Below the pieces are notes generated by a model, which was given only the letters and a program-made list of their open reading frames with translations, was not told the origin of the DNA and made no database searches. Made by a program: the position numbers and the translations under genes. Positions 31,235-38,679 of a stretch of DNA of 64,000 nucleotides are shown here, piece after piece. Source of the DNA: an uncultured Arachnia sp. (GTDB taxonomy: Bacteria > Actinomycetota > Actinomycetes > Propionibacteriales > Propionibacteriaceae); assembly GCA_947493995.1 (NCBI GenBank), contig CANLTJ010000002.1, positions 1 through 64,000 on the forward strand, given 5' to 3'. Position 1 is the stretch's first letter. Each line of letters starts with the position of its first letter.

Positions 31235-31726
31235 ATGACCCAGCCCCACCGCCGCTTCGCCGTCGTCAGTCTTGCTGCCATGGTCTCAGTGGTAGGGCTG
31301 GCCAGTTGCACCTCAGGCGAATGGCGCTACGACGTCCCGCCAGCAGCAGGTGTGGTCCAGGACGAGGGTCCCGTGAAAGCGCGCAACGTCCTGGTGCTTG
31401 CCAATGACGACGGCCAAGGCCTCCTGACGGGATCGCTCTTCGCGAATCAGCCGGTGGAGCTTGAAGGTGCCGCTGTGGCTGGTCAGCAACAGGACGGTAC
31501 CTACGCAGATGTCGTGAGTGTGCCGCTGACCGGCGAGATTGGGGTCCGGGAGCCACTTGAGCTCGGGGGCGAGGACGCCATCGTGGAGGGCGCGGACCTG
31601 CAGGCCGGGCTGCTGGCCGCCGTGGTTCTGCAATTCAGCGACGGCACGAGCATGACCATGGAGACCGTCGTCGTGTCATCGGATGACCCTGCACACGCTG
31701 CCCTCTGGGACGCTGCGCAGTCCTGA
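31235..31726 (+). CDS. Small predicted lipoprotein
   Basis: 163 residues. Signal peptide with lipobox VGLASC predicts a lipoprotein anchored at Cys28. The mature part has a beta-rich look (ARNVLVLANDDGQGLLTGSLF, NQPVELEGAAV, LQAGLLAAVVLQFSDG), resembling small actinobacterial surface lipoproteins with a PCuAC-like sandwich, though without the Met/His copper ligands. Function unknown. Monocistronic, divergent from carD. Confidence 0.75.
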   Translation: MTQPHRRFAVVSLAAMVSVVGLASCTSGEWRYDVPPAAGVVQDEGPVKARNVLVLANDDGQGLLTGSLFANQPVELEGAAVAGQQQDGTYADVVSVPLTGEIGVREPLELGGEDAIVEGADLQAGLLAAVVLQFSDGTSMTMETVVVSSDDPAHAALWDAAQS

Positions 31727-31734
31727 GGAACCAC

Positions 31735-31809
31735 TGATCAACCATGTCCCGGCTGCGGTGCACCGGATTGGGCGATCTGGCGCCACCCCATCTGGATATG
31801 GACATCCAG
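31735..31809. repeat. Dispersed repeat, copy B (inverted relative to 26204-26277)
   Basis: Its reverse complement matches copy A at about 85% over 74 bp. It contains CTGGATGTCCATATCCAG on the minus strand, a 6-bp stem with a 6-base loop. It fills most of the 94-bp gap between convergent genes ending at 31726 and 31821. Confidence 0.85.
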
Positions 31810-31820
31810 CGCGGCGGTAG

Positions 31821-32498
31821 TCACATCTGGTACTTGTAGCCCAGCCCTCGCACGGTGATGAGTCGCTCCGGAGCTGCGGGGTCCTTCTCGATTTTGCCGC
31901 GCAGACGTTTTACGTGCACATCCAGGGTTTTGGTGTCGCCGACGTAGTCACTGCCCCAGATCCTGTCGATCAGCTGGCCTCTGGTCATGACGCGGCCAGC
32001 GTTGCGGAGCAGGAGCTCCAAGAGCTCGAACTCCTTCAGCGCGAATTTCACATCCTGACCGTCGACGCTGACCTGATGACGGTCCACATCCAGCCGGACG
32101 CCCTCGACCTCCACGACACCGGGAAGCAGCGGCTGGTCCGCTCCGCGTCGCAGCACCGCCCGGATGCGCGCCACCAACTCCCGGTGGCTGAACGGTTTGG
32201 TGACATAGTCGTCGGCGCCCAGTTCCAGCCCCACCACCTTGTCCACCTCGTCGTCTCGGGCCGTCACCATCACGATCGCCACGTTGCCGCGGCTCCGCAG
32301 CTGACGACAGACCTCGGTGCCCGGCAGCCCGGGCATCATCAGGTCCAGGAGCACAAGGTCTGCGCCCGTCCTGTCGAACTCAGCCAATCCCGCCGCGCCA
32401 TCCGGGGCGGTGGCCACCTCGAAACCCTCCCGGCCCAGCATGTAGGACAGCGCATCCCGGTACGATTCCTCGTCCTCAATGATGAGAATGCGGGTCAT
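31821..32498 (-). CDS. regX3: Phosphate-responsive response regulator, RegX3/PhoB type
   Basis: 225 residues. OmpR/PhoB-family regulator: receiver domain with phospho-acceptor Asp52 (LVLLDLMMPG), acidic pocket IEDEE and Lys in VTKPFS, then a winged-helix DNA-binding domain with FALKEFELLELLLRNAGRVMTR and VDVHVKRLRGKIE-like LDVHVKRLRGKIE. The start overlaps the kinase stop by 4 bp. Synteny with senX3, phoU and gpmA identifies it as the phosphate-starvation regulator. Confidence 0.93.
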   Translation of the reverse strand: MTRILIIEDEESYRDALSYMLGREGFEVATAPDGAAGLAEFDRTGADLVLLDLMMPGLPGTEVCRQLRSRGNVAIVMVTARDDEVDKVVGLELGADDYVTKPFSHRELVARIRAVLRRGADQPLLPGVVEVEGVRLDVDRHQVSVDGQDVKFALKEFELLELLLRNAGRVMTRGQLIDRIWGSDYVGDTKTLDVHVKRLRGKIEKDPAAPERLITVRGLGYKYQM

Positions 32499-33676
32499 GG
32501 CGCAGCGCCTTCCGCGACCGTTTCGTCCTGACCCACCACGGGATGGGCAGGGAGCCGGAGCGTGAATGTGGATCCCTGACGTGGCTGTGACCACACGCTG
32601 ACGCTGCCCCCATGGGCTCCGGCGATGTGCCGCACGATGGACAGGCCCAGCCCGGTGCCGCCGCTCTCCCTGCTGCGGTCATGATCCACCCGGTAGAACC
32701 GTTCGAAGATGCGTTCCTGGTCCTCCGCTGAGATGCCGATGCCGTTGTCGGAGACCTTGATGTCCACGAACCGATCCTCTCCCAACATCACCGTCGACAC
32801 GCCGATGGAGACCCGGGCCCGTCGACCCGAATAGGCGATGGCGTTGTTCACCAGGTTCGTGAGCGCATCAGTCAACTGCCAACGGTCCCCCATCACCATG
32901 GCAGGGTGGTCCTGGGATCGGGAGAGCACCACTCCGCGGTGCTCTGCAGCTTCCCGGGAACGGGCCAGTGCATCATCCACCACTTCCGAGATGTCCACCA
33001 TCTCCATCGATCCAGTGGGGTCAGAGGCCTGCAACCGGGACAGGTCAATGATCTGTCCCACCAACTCTGCAAGGCGTGACGATTCACTTTGCAGCCGGCT
33101 GGCGAAGCGAGCCACCGCCTCCGGATCGTCGCTGGCGGCCTCGACGGCCTCCGCGAGGATACCGATGGCGCCGATGGGGGTTTTCAGTTCGTGGGAGACG
33201 TTGGCGACGAAGTCTCGACGCACCGATTCCACCCGCCGCCCAGCGGTTTCGTCCTCGGCAATCACCAGCACCACGCCGTCCTCCAGCGGAACCACGCGTC
33301 CCAGCAGTTCCACCACGTCCATGCCCGGCTCGCGCGCACGATCGATGTGTCCACTGAAGATCTCTCCGCTCGACCGGGCTTCACGTACCAGTTCCAGCAG
33401 CTCCGGAAATCCGACGCGGGCGCCCCGAGCCAACCCCATGGCCAACGCTGTCTGATTCGTCGTGAGCACCTCATCGTGGGATCCCACGAGCATCGTGCCA
33501 GCTCTCAGTGCTCCCACCACGCGGGACATGTCCGTCGATGCCACGCTGCCAGCGCGCGGGGCGTTCAACTGGTGACGGCCCTGCACGGTGCGACGGATGG
33601 CCACCACGAGGACAATCAGCAGCAGCGTCGTGGCGGCCCCGATCAGACCCGCGATGACAGGCGGCATATCGGTCAT
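32495..33676 (-). CDS. senX3: Sensor histidine kinase, SenX3 type
   Basis: 393 residues. One N-terminal helix (residues 7-28), a PAS-like region at about 50-145, the HisKA domain with phospho-accepting His162 in NVSHELKTPIG, and an HATPase with NLVNNAIAYS, VSDNGIGIS, FERFYRVD and GGTGLGLSIV. It lacks a large external sensor domain, as expected for SenX3/PhoR-type kinases that sense through the Pst-PhoU system. Operon with the regulator. Confidence 0.93.
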   Translation of the reverse strand: MTDMPPVIAGLIGAATTLLLIVLVVAIRRTVQGRHQLNAPRAGSVASTDMSRVVGALRAGTMLVGSHDEVLTTNQTALAMGLARGARVGFPELLELVREARSSGEIFSGHIDRAREPGMDVVELLGRVVPLEDGVVLVIAEDETAGRRVESVRRDFVANVSHELKTPIGAIGILAEAVEAASDDPEAVARFASRLQSESSRLAELVGQIIDLSRLQASDPTGSMEMVDISEVVDDALARSREAAEHRGVVLSRSQDHPAMVMGDRWQLTDALTNLVNNAIAYSGRRARVSIGVSTVMLGEDRFVDIKVSDNGIGISAEDQERIFERFYRVDHDRSRESGGTGLGLSIVRHIAGAHGGSVSVWSQPRQGSTFTLRLPAHPVVGQDETVAEGAAP

Positions 33677-33698
33677 CGTAACGGCTCAGGGGAAAGCT

Positions 33699-33720
33699 GT
33701 TCACTCGCAATTCACTGTCC
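33699..33720. promoter_or_regulatory. PHO-box-like direct repeat between senX3 and phoU
   Basis: Two adjacent 11-bp units, GTTCACTCGCA and ATTCACTGTCC, share TTCACT at 11-bp spacing. This matches the GTTCACC-type direct repeats bound by actinobacterial PhoP/RegX3-like regulators. The site lies in the 120-bp divergent gap and could control both directions. Confidence 0.65.
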
Positions 33721-33796
33721 CGGCGCCCTGTCGATACCGGCAACCACGCTTCCACCCGTAGAATCGTGGACAGGCGAACGAAAGGGGACAGCGACG

Positions 33797-34462
33797 ATGC
33801 GCGCCAACTACCACGATGAGCTCAGCAGCGTGCTCGATCGGCTGCATGAGATGGCGGGTCTGGTGGAAGAAGCCATCATCGAGGCATCCGCCTCGCTGCT
33901 GCATCCAGATATTGAACGGGCCGAGCGTGTCATCTCCAACGACGCACGGCTCGACGAGATGCATGAGGAACTTGAGTTCAAGTGCCTGTCCCTGCTCGCC
34001 CTGCAGGCACCGGTGGCGGGAGAACTGCGCACGATCGTCTCAGCCATTCGTGTCGTCTTCGAGCTGGCGAGGATGGGGGACCTGGCGGCCCATGTCGCCA
34101 AGATCGCTCGTCTGCGCTACCCCGAACATGCGGTCGTCAGCGAGTTGGAGCCGAACTTCCAGCGCATGGCCGAAATCTGCATCGAGATGATCGATCTCGC
34201 CACCACGAGCCTGCGCGACCGGGATGCCAAGGCAGCCCGCCAAATGGCGACCATCGACTCGGAGATGGACACGCTCCGCAGTCAGCACTTCGACGTCATC
34301 CTGGCGGGAGGATGGAAGGGCAGCACGGAGCAGGCCGTGGATGCCGCCCTGCTGGGCCGCTACTTCGAGCGCTTCGCGGATCACGCCGTCGCGGTCGCTC
34401 GTCGCGTCATCTACATCATCACCGGGGAGACCCCGGAGGGTGTGGACTGGCCAAACGCCTGA
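33797..34462 (+). CDS. phoU: Phosphate signalling protein PhoU
   Basis: 221 residues, two PhoU three-helix-bundle repeats. Metal-binding-like acidic motifs occur in each half (EAIIEASASLL and later ERFADHAVAVARRV). FADHAVAVARRVIYIITGE is the family C-terminal signature. It couples the Pst transporter to the SenX3-RegX3 kinase pathway. Divergent from senX3. Confidence 0.93.
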   Translation: MRANYHDELSSVLDRLHEMAGLVEEAIIEASASLLHPDIERAERVISNDARLDEMHEELEFKCLSLLALQAPVAGELRTIVSAIRVVFELARMGDLAAHVAKIARLRYPEHAVVSELEPNFQRMAEICIEMIDLATTSLRDRDAKAARQMATIDSEMDTLRSQHFDVILAGGWKGSTEQAVDAALLGRYFERFADHAVAVARRVIYIITGETPEGVDWPNA

Positions 34463-34490
34463 CCCGCTCCCAGCGGCCTCGGGCCAGGCG
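34456..34490 (+). terminator. Hairpin between phoU and gpmA
   Basis: Stem CGCCTG-a-CCCG / CGGG-c-CAGGCG around a 13-base loop, overlapping the phoU stop. There is no T-run, so it may attenuate rather than terminate fully. Confidence 0.5.
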
Positions 34491-34503
34491 ATAGGGTGAG
34501 TCC

Positions 34504-35253
34504 ATGACTGGAAAGCTCATCCTGCTTCGCCACGGCGAGAGCGAATGGAACGCAAAGAACCTGTTCACCGGCTGGGTGGACGTCGACATCAACGACAAGG
34601 GTGAGGCGGAGGCCGAGCGTGCCGCCGAGCTCCTGAAGGCAGAGGATCTCCTGCCGGACATCCTCCACACGTCACTGATGCGTCGCGCCATCCACACCGC
34701 CAACATCACGCTTGATGCCTGTGATCGTCACTGGATTCCGGTGCGTCGCAACTGGCGCCTCAACGAGCGCCATTACGGCGCGCTGCAGGGTCTGGACAAG
34801 AGCCAGACGCGCGACAAGTACGGCGAGGAGCAGTTCATGCTGTGGCGTCGCAGCTACGACACCCCGCCACCCGTCATCGAGAAGCACAGCGAGTTCAGCC
34901 AGTTCGATGACCCGCGCTACGCGGACATCCCCGAGGATGAGCGCCCGCTCACCGAGTGCCTCAAGGACGTCGTCAAGCGGATGCTGCCCTACTGGTCCTC
35001 AGACATCATCCCGGACTTGGAGGCCGGTCACACGGTGCTCGTCGCCGCGCATGGCAACTCGCTGCGCGCGCTCGTCAAGCATCTGGACAACATCTCGGAT
35101 GAGGACATCGCCGGGCTGAACATCCCCACAGGCATCCCGTTGTACTACGAGCTGAACGACGACCACACTCCTGTCACCGTCGGCGGCCGCTACCTCGACC
35201 CGGAGGCCGCAGCCGCGTCCATCGAGGCGGTCAAGAACCAGGGCAAGAAGTAG
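34504..35253 (+). CDS. gpmA: 2,3-bisphosphoglycerate-dependent phosphoglycerate mutase
   Basis: 249 residues, dPGM family. The phospho-His motif is LRHGESEWN (His10), with [12 protein letters not shown], the second catalytic His in [17 protein letters not shown], and [12 protein letters not shown]. Interconverts 3- and 2-phosphoglycerate in glycolysis. The phoU-gpmA linkage is conserved in actinobacteria. Confidence 0.96.
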   Translation: MTGKLILLRHGESEWNAKNLFTGWVDVDINDKGEAEAERAAELLKAEDLLPDILHTSLMRRAIHTANITLDACDRHWIPVRRNWRLNERHYGALQGLDKSQTRDKYGEEQFMLWRRSYDTPPPVIEKHSEFSQFDDPRYADIPEDERPLTECLKDVVKRMLPYWSSDIIPDLEAGHTVLVAAHGNSLRALVKHLDNISDEDIAGLNIPTGIPLYYELNDDHTPVTVGGRYLDPEAAAASIEAVKNQGKK

Positions 35254-35275
35254 CCGCCGTCATCAGCCACGAGTG

Positions 35276-35308
35276 CGACCCGACCAGCAACGCTGGTCGG
35301 GTCGTTTC
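35276..35308 (+). terminator. Strong intrinsic terminator after gpmA
   Basis: Perfect 13-bp stem CGACCCGACCAGC / GCTGGTCGGGTCG with loop AAC and a following TTT, 22 bp after the gpmA stop. Confidence 0.88.
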
Positions 35309-35450
35309 TCTGCTCGGCTTCTGCGCCGTTCCGGCGCGGTGGGGGATGAGAGGTCTTAGACACCACAGCGTCTCTTCTTCGGCGATCGTGCTGACACTTT
35401 CGAGCATGGACACGGTTGACACGCCGTGCTCCCTGCCCTGACTTCCGTTC

Positions 35451-35557
35451 CTTGAGTAGCGACCGGTGAGGGACGAACCTGTCGCGTATCGAAAGGCACC
35501 GTGGCTTGGGACTCGTCCTTCGATACGCCCGGCGACTTCGTCCCGGGGCTACTCAGG
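35451..35557. repeat. Palindromic intergenic element
   Basis: Nested inverted repeats: outer GAGTAGC (within 35451-35460) with GCTACTC (within 35548-35557), inner GCGTATCGAAAGG (35484-35496) with CCTTCGATACGC (35517-35528, one bulged base). It lies in the 392-bp gene-free stretch 35254-35645, which otherwise holds only the gpmA terminator and unremarkable sequence. It resembles the GTATCGAAGG/CTACTCAGG-type palindromes I associate with intergenic regions of related actinobacteria (from memory). Confidence 0.7.
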
Positions 35558-35645
35558 AAACGAGGAAGGTGCCGACTGCTCTGGTCACGTGCTTTCGAGT
35601 GAGCAATCCCGATCTCCTGCTCAGCTGCGGGCTACATTGAGCACC

Positions 35646-36398
35646 ATGGGCAAGCAATCTGCAGTCGTGACAGGAGCCTCGTCGGGTATCGGGGCCGCCA
35701 CAGCCCGCCGCCTCGCGGCTGAGGGATTCCATGTGATCTGCGCCGCCCGTCGCAAGGAACGCATCGAGGAACTTGCCCGGGAGATCGGCGGGCGCGCGGT
35801 GGTGTGCGACATCACCTCCGACGACGACGTCGCCGGGCTCGCGACCACCGTGGGGGAACGGCTCGACGTGCTGGTGAACAACGCCGGCGGCGCGTTCGGC
35901 CTCGAACCCGTTGCGGAGGCGGACCTCTCGGCGTGGTCGAGGATGTTCGAGCTGAACGTGGTGGGAACCACCCGCGTCACCCAAGCGCTGCTACCGGCAC
36001 TGACTGTTGCGAAGGGCGTGGTGGTGTTCGTCACCTCCACCGCCGCGGAAGGGGCCTACGCTGGAGGCGCGGGATACTGCGGCGCCAAGTCGGCGGAGCG
36101 CTTCGTTCGTGATGCCCTACGGGTGGAGTTGGTGGATCAGCCCGTGCGCTTCTGCGAGGTGGCACCCGGCATGGTTCACACCGACGAGTTCTCCCTCGTC
36201 CGCTTCGACGGTGACCGGGAACGCGCCGATGCCGTCTACGAGGGGGTCGCCGAGCCGCTCGTCGCCGAGGACGTCGCTGACATCATCGCATTCGTGGCGA
36301 CCCGACCGAGGCACGTCAACATCGACTCCGTCGTGGTGCGCCCCCGCGCACAGGCCACCCAGCAAACGGTTCACCGCGAGGATCCCGGCCGTCCGTGA
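35646..36398 (+). CDS. Short-chain dehydrogenase/reductase (SDR)
   Basis: 250-residue classical SDR. NAD(P)-binding TGASSGIG, CAARRKERIEEL (Arg residues after the second strand favour NADP), DVLVNNAGG, catalytic Ser in VTSTAAEG, then YCGAKSA (YxxxK). PGMVHTDEF follows. It is most like the YdfG/serine-3-dehydrogenase-type SDRs; substrate unknown. Convergent with the transcarboxylase operon. Confidence 0.85.
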   Translation: MGKQSAVVTGASSGIGAATARRLAAEGFHVICAARRKERIEELAREIGGRAVVCDITSDDDVAGLATTVGERLDVLVNNAGGAFGLEPVAEADLSAWSRMFELNVVGTTRVTQALLPALTVAKGVVVFVTSTAAEGAYAGGAGYCGAKSAERFVRDALRVELVDQPVRFCEVAPGMVHTDEFSLVRFDGDRERADAVYEGVAEPLVAEDVADIIAFVATRPRHVNIDSVVVRPRAQATQQTVHREDPGRP

Positions 36399-36444
36399 CA
36401 CTGTCAGCCCACCCGGGGGTGACGGGGCGTGTTGCGCGCTGCGC

Positions 36445-36801
36445 TCAGAGCTGGATGAGTGCCTGTCCGCCCTGGACCGCGTCACCGGCGGAGACCAGTA
36501 CGGCGGAGACCTTGCCTGCCGCGGGAGCGGTGATCTCAGTCTCCATCTTCATCGCCTCGAGAACCATCAGCACCTGCCCGGCCTCAATGTCGTCGCCTTC
36601 AGCCACGTCAACGCGTGCGACGGAGCCCGCCAGCGGCGCGACGACGGTGTTGGAGCTGACAGCGCTCACGGATGCGGTGGTGGGCACAGCGTGACTGCCG
36701 GTCCCGCCGATGATGATGGGGCCAAGTCCCTGTCGTTCCTCCTCCGCCACCTCCACGTCGATTTCGTACTCCGTCTCGTTGACGGTCACCTTCAACTTCA
36801 T
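36445..36801 (-). CDS. Methylmalonyl-CoA carboxyltransferase 1.3S subunit (biotin carrier)
   Basis: 118 residues, close to the 123 of the classic 1.3S subunit. The biotinylation motif is EAMKM with Lys85, in a lipoyl/biotinyl fold (VVAPLAGSVARVDVAEGD). The N-terminal MKLKVTVNETEYEIDVEV segment is the part that binds the outer subunits in transcarboxylase. It shuttles carboxyl-biotin between the 12S and 5S subunits. Last gene of the leftward operon. Confidence 0.93.
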   Translation of the reverse strand: MKLKVTVNETEYEIDVEVAEEERQGLGPIIIGGTGSHAVPTTASVSAVSSNTVVAPLAGSVARVDVAEGDDIEAGQVLMVLEAMKMETEITAPAAGKVSAVLVSAGDAVQGGQALIQL

Positions 36802-36822
36802 GAAACTCTCCTGGCTCAGTGA

Positions 36823-37086
36823 TCAGCGTGAATGGGGGACGGAACGGTCGTGGACGCGGCCACGGGTGGCGGCAGCCCACCGGGTTTGGGACCCGTAACG
36901 AACTGCCTTCACTTTGGCCTTGTGCCCGAAATATGCGGCGACGGCGGCACCGATGAGCACGAGGTCGGTCTGCGGCACCTTGTCGTGATGGCCCTCAAGC
37001 CCGTCCACCCGGGACTGGAGTGCCTCCATCTGCTCGGTGAGCCGAGCGATGGTGGCAAGCAGTTCCTCTTGTGACATGTCGTTCAT
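36823..37086 (-). CDS. Small transcarboxylase-associated protein
   Basis: 87 residues from ATG 37086; ATG 37095 (90 residues) is an alternative. A predicted coiled coil (EELLATIARLTEQMEALQSRVDGLE) is followed by a short apolar stretch (LVLIGAAVAAYFG) and a basic tail ending WAAATRGRVHDR. It lies between the 12S and 1.3S genes with about 21 bp on either side. Small proteins in this position are known in biotin-dependent decarboxylase and carboxytransferase clusters, where they help assembly or membrane contact. Its role here is inference. Confidence 0.7.
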   Translation of the reverse strand: MNDMSQEELLATIARLTEQMEALQSRVDGLEGHHDKVPQTDLVLIGAAVAAYFGHKAKVKAVRYGSQTRWAAATRGRVHDRSVPHSR

Positions 37087-37108
37087 GGTTTCCATCTTCC
37101 TTCGGCGA

Positions 37109-38665
37109 TCAGGCCGGCCCGAGGCCGTGCTTCTTCGCCGGGCGGATCTCACGCTTCCCGACGAGCAGCTCCAGAGCCATGGCGATCTCACGCCGGGTAT
37201 CGGCTGGATCAATGATGTCGTCGACCAGTCCACGGCTGGCGGCCATGTACGGCGTCGAGAAGGTCTCGCGGTACTCCTCCACCAACTCGGCGCGGCGCGC
37301 GTCCTTGTCCTCGGCCGCTTCGATCTCGCGGCGGAAGACGACACCGGCGGCACCCTCGGCGCCCATCACGGCGATCTCGGCCGTGGGCCATGCGAAGACC
37401 TTGTCGGCACCGAGGTCCTTGGAGCACATCGCCAGGTAGGCGCCGCCGTAGGCCTTGCGGAGCACGACGGTGATCTTCGGGACGGTGGCGGCGGAGTAGG
37501 CGTACAGCATCTTCGCGCCGTGACGGATGATCCCGTTGTGTTCCTGTGCCACGCCGGGCAGGAAGCCCGGGACGTCGACGAGGTTGACCAGCGGGATGTT
37601 GAAGGCGTTGCAGAACCGGACGAACTTTGAGGCCTTATCCGAGGAATCGATGTCCAGCACACCGGACATGACGCTGGGCTGGTTGGCGATGAGGCCGATG
37701 GTGCGGCCGGCAATCCGACCGAAACCCACCACGATGTTGCGGGCCCACCCTGCTTGGACCTCCAGGAAATCTTGATGGTCGACGATCTCGGCGATCACCT
37801 CGCGCACGTCGTAGCCCTTGTTGCCCTGCGCCGGAATGATGTCGCGCAACTTCGCGTTCGGCTCCACCACGAAATCGGGATCAACGATTGGCGCGTCCTC
37901 GGTGTTGTTCTGCGGCAGGAAGCTGAGCAGCTTCTTGGCAATCAGGATGGCCTGTTCATCGTCGTCGGCCACGAAGTGCACAACGCCGGAGCGTCCCATG
38001 TGGGCATCCGCGCCGCCGAGGTCGTCTTGCGTCACCACTTCGCCCGTCACCTGCTTGATGACGCCCGGGCCCGTGATGAACATGTGGGCCTTGCGGGTCT
38101 GGATGATGAAGTCGGTCAGCGCCGGGGAGTAGGCCGCGCCGCCTGCGCACGGACCGGCGATGATGGAAATCTGCGGCACGGCGCCGGAGAGCAGGACGTT
38201 GGCATAGAACACCTTGCCGTAGCCCGACAGGGAGTCGATGCCCTCCTGAACACGGGCGCCGCCGGAATCGTTGATGAAGACGAAGGGAGTGCCCGTCTGC
38301 AGCGATGCCTTCAGGGTTTCCGTGACCTTGATGGAGTGGGCCTCCCCCGCAGAGCCACCCATGACGGTGAAGTCCTGGGAGGCGATGTGGATGGGACGGC
38401 CCAACACGGAGCCGGAACCGGTGACCACACCGTCGGCGGGCATGTCCGCCTTGTCCATCCCGAACGTGGTGGTGCGGTTGCGGCGGAAGGCGCCGGTCTC
38501 CTGGAAGGTGTTCTCATCGATCATGGCGGCGACGCGGTCACGGGCGGTCATCTTGCCCTTGGCGCGCTGCTTCTCCAGCTTGTCCTCACCGCCGCCGGCC
38601 TCGACCTTGGCGCGGGCCTCCTCCAACTGCTTCAGGCGCTCCGCCATCGTGTGTTTCTTGCTCAT
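37109..38665 (-). CDS. Methylmalonyl-CoA carboxyltransferase 12S subunit
   Basis: 518 residues, carboxyltransferase fold with N- and C-terminal crotonase-like halves. It transfers a carboxyl group from methylmalonyl-CoA to biotin on the 1.3S subunit, releasing propionyl-CoA. Key segments are TARDRVAAMIDENTF, SQDFTVMGGSAGEAHS, FINDSGGARVQEG, IAGPCAGGAAYSPALTDF in the first half and LVDVPGFLPGVAQEHNGIIRHGAKMLYAYS, AYGGAYLAMCSKDLGADKVFAWPTAEIAVMG in the second. With the 5S and 1.3S genes next to it, the carboxyltransferase assignment is preferred to propionyl-CoA carboxylase. Confidence 0.93.
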   Translation of the reverse strand: MSKKHTMAERLKQLEEARAKVEAGGGEDKLEKQRAKGKMTARDRVAAMIDENTFQETGAFRRNRTTTFGMDKADMPADGVVTGSGSVLGRPIHIASQDFTVMGGSAGEAHSIKVTETLKASLQTGTPFVFINDSGGARVQEGIDSLSGYGKVFYANVLLSGAVPQISIIAGPCAGGAAYSPALTDFIIQTRKAHMFITGPGVIKQVTGEVVTQDDLGGADAHMGRSGVVHFVADDDEQAILIAKKLLSFLPQNNTEDAPIVDPDFVVEPNAKLRDIIPAQGNKGYDVREVIAEIVDHQDFLEVQAGWARNIVVGFGRIAGRTIGLIANQPSVMSGVLDIDSSDKASKFVRFCNAFNIPLVNLVDVPGFLPGVAQEHNGIIRHGAKMLYAYSAATVPKITVVLRKAYGGAYLAMCSKDLGADKVFAWPTAEIAVMGAEGAAGVVFRREIEAAEDKDARRAELVEEYRETFSTPYMAASRGLVDDIIDPADTRREIAMALELLVGKREIRPAKKHGLGPA

Positions 38666-38679
38666 GTGATCTCCACTCC

